Positions 62,801 to 64,000 of a stretch of DNA of 64,000 bases are shown piece by piece. Position 1 is the stretch's first letter. Each line of letters begins with the position of its first letter. This DNA comes from Scolanthus callimorphus (taxonomy: Eukaryota; Cnidaria; Anthozoa; Actiniaria; Edwardsiidae). The stretch lies in assembly GCA_033964015.1 (NCBI GenBank), contig CM066914.1, positions 22,000,234 to 22,064,233 of the forward strand, read 5' to 3'. The position numbers were made by a program, and so were the translations under genes. The notes beneath the pieces are model-generated. The model was not told the origin of the DNA, made no database searches, and saw nothing but the letters and a program-made list of their open reading frames with translations.

Positions 62801-64000
62801 CAGTTCCAAATACTTCGCTAGCCTCAACGGTGACAACACGACATCAGTTCCAAGTACCTCGGTAACTACGTCGTTGGTACCAACTGCATCTGATGTAAGT
62901 AGTTCAGTCGCTACTACGGTCGCAATAACCACAGTAATTCCAAGTTCGTCGACGCCAACTACTTCTCTAGCTTCCAGAGTGACAGCAACTACATCAGTCC
63001 AAAGTACTTCACTAGCGTCCACCTTGACAACAACTACATCAGTTCCAAGGACTTCGCTAGCCTCAACGGTGACAACAACTACATCAGTTCCAAGTACCTC
63101 GGTAACTACGTCTGTGGTACCAACTACATCTGATGTAAGTAGTTCAGTCGCTACTACGGTCGCACGAACCACAGTACTTCCAAGTTCGTCGGCGTCAACT
63201 ATTTCAGTAGCTTCCGCAGTGACAACAACTACATCAGTCAGAAGTACTCCAGTAGCCTCTACGGTGACAACAACTACGTCAGTTCCAAGTATTTCCCTAG
63301 CCTCGACGGTGACAACAACAACATCAGTTGCAAGTACCTCGCCAACATCGTCGGTGGTACCAACTACATCTGATGTAAGTAGTTCAGTAGCTACTACGGT
63401 GACACTAACCACAGTACTTCCAAGTACTTCAGTGGCCACGTTAGTGATACCAACTTCGTCGGCGGCAACTACTTCACTAGCTTCTACAGTTACAACAACT
63501 ACCTCAGTTCCAAGTACCTCTTTAACTACTCGTTCGTACCAACTACATCTGATGTAAGTAGTTCAGTCGCTACTACGGTCGCAATAACCACAGTACTTCC
63601 AAGTTTGTCGACGCCAACTACTTCTCTAGCTTCCACAGTGACAGCAGCTACATCATTCCGAAGTACTTCACTAGCGTCCACGGTGACAACAACTACATCA
63701 TTTCCAAGTACTTCGCTAGCCTCAACGGTGACAACAACGAGATCAGTTCCAAGTACCTCGGTAACTACGTCGTTGGTACCAACTACATCTGATGTAAGTA
63801 GTTCAGTCGCTACTACGGTCGCAATAACCACAGTACTTCCAAGCTCGTCGACGCCAACTACTTCTCTAGCTTCCACAGTGACAGCAACTACATCAGTCAA
63901 AGTACTTCACTAGCGTGCACGTTGACAACAACTACATCAGTTCCAAGGACTTCGCTAGCCTCAACGGTGACAACAACTACATCAGTTCCAATTACCTCGG
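32846..64000 (+). CDS. Giant Ser/Thr/Val-rich tandem-repeat (mucin-like) protein, runs off the right edge
   Basis: A splice acceptor (CTTTTTTCTCTCCAG) opens a frame at 32846. Non-repetitive residues (about 90, including SISLPFSEVRSEVTTIAIN) lead into 15-residue repeats such as TSLASTVTTTTSVPS, TSVTTSVVPTTSDVS, SSVATTVALTTVLPS and TSVATSVIPTSSSPT. Ser and Thr make up well over half of all residues; Cys is absent and Tyr, His and Gln are rare or absent. About 680 units fit in the window. This composition fits a densely O-glycosylated extracellular mucin-like or adhesive protein; no folded domain is visible. The frame is unbroken to about 39.9 kb, where one extra base shifts it, and then to 43.9 kb; after that it breaks about 40 times. 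Most breaks compared are absent from the matching repeat copy, so the true frame is probably continuous. A beta-solenoid or silk-like structural role is an alternative to a mucin. Confidence 0.75.
41461..47115 (+). repeat. 2.87 kb tandem duplication within the array
   Basis: 41461-44300 and 44330-47115 align at a constant offset of 2868-2869 bases, with the same rare variants (for example the GTTTGTACC and TTTGTCGAGG words) in the same order. One-base differences: 43914 lacks an A present at 46782, and 45204 lacks a C present near 42333. The larger second copy at 52-63.7 kb carries this segment only once. Confidence 0.85.
52040..63710 (+). repeat. Near-identical second copy of 37.4-52.0 kb, probably an assembly duplicate
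   Basis: 52049-58800 matches 37441-44200 at offsets falling from 14608 to 14597 through single-base losses. 58830-63710 matches 47100-51980 at offset about 11729. Rare variants are shared in order. Breaks are mostly private to one copy: 54045 (one A missing) is intact near 39437; 47611 is broken but 59338 intact; 60438 is broken but intact near 48710; 49367 is broken but 61090 intact. After about 63.7 kb the match stops and the array continues. Confidence 0.8.

Larger units (their letters stand above)
33240..64000 (+). repeat. 45-base coding minisatellite with higher-order 180/270-base cassettes
   Basis: The basic unit is 45 bases (for example TCACTAGCCTCCACGGTGAC followed by AACAACTACATCAGTTCCAAG with small changes). 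Units are ordered into cassettes marked once each by the word TCTGATGTAAGTAG. Markers at 34021, 34291, 34471, 34741, 34921 and 35191 are spaced 270, 180, 270, 180 and 270 bases, that is six and four units in alternation. Later cassettes lose exactly 30 bases (10 codons) at the LTTVLPS position. Indels of whole codons in the intact part show selection for frame. Confidence 0.9.

Noticed and set aside
44283..63913. The many plus-strand frames of 60-900 codons after 43.9 kb as separate genes
   Set aside because: They are consecutive pieces of one reading frame interrupted by one-base indels, and most breaks compared are intact in the matching copy.
33240..64000. CRISPR-like or satellite DNA
   Set aside because: No conserved repeat alternating with unique spacers; the periodicity is exactly codon-based and the frame is kept over kilobases, so it is a coding minisatellite.
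1..64000. tRNA, rRNA or other structured RNA genes
   Set aside because: No cloverleaf, box A/B pair or rRNA segment was recognised by eye; a covariance-model scan would be needed to exclude small ones.

Overview
This is a eukaryotic, animal-type genomic window. It has intron-rich nuclear genes with GT-AG splice sites, long AT-rich introns and intergenic stretches, microsatellites, and many short inverted-repeat (MITE-like) transposons. The gene families (a polypeptide GalNAc-transferase, a KLHL18-like BTB-Kelch protein, CIR1, mitochondrial beta-ketoacyl-ACP synthase OXSM) are metazoan. Vertebrate-like intron density and the style of the MITEs fit an anthozoan cnidarian (coral or sea anemone), but that placement is inference.

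Layout. 0.85-3.1 kb: 5' part of a GalNAc-transferase gene (minus), the rest lying off the left edge. 5.2-6.9 kb: intact single-exon KLHL18-like gene (minus), with a MITE just upstream. 7.6-9.8 kb: transposon debris, including an element whose ends are 34-39-base G runs. 9.8-16.0 kb: CIR1 (minus, 10 exons). 16.2-26.9 kb: OXSM (plus, about 14 exons), head-to-head with CIR1 across a 257-base putative bidirectional promoter; its introns are packed with nested DNA elements. 26.9-32.8 kb: repeats, a candidate 66-codon two-exon gene (minus) and a candidate first exon with a signal peptide. 32.8-64.0 kb: about 31 kb of 45-base coding repeats for a giant Ser/Thr/Val-rich mucin-like protein, running off the right edge.

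The repeat array is the most striking object. Each 45-base unit encodes 15 residues, and units are grouped into 180-270-base cassettes. One long frame is intact from 32.8 to about 39.9 kb and continues one frame over to 43.9 kb. Beyond that the sequence is broken about 40 times by one-base indels. Roughly 37.4-52.0 kb and 52.0-63.7 kb are near-identical copies, and the breaks compared were mostly in one copy only. That is the signature expected of an uncollapsed or mis-assembled duplication from error-prone long reads with uneven polishing, not of gene decay. Similar one-base contractions interrupt CIR1 and OXSM, so apparent frameshifts here should be distrusted until checked against reads.

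The genes do not form a pathway. The only functional echo is that the GalNAc-transferase family starts the O-glycosylation a Ser/Thr-rich mucin-like protein would receive; the linkage may be coincidence.
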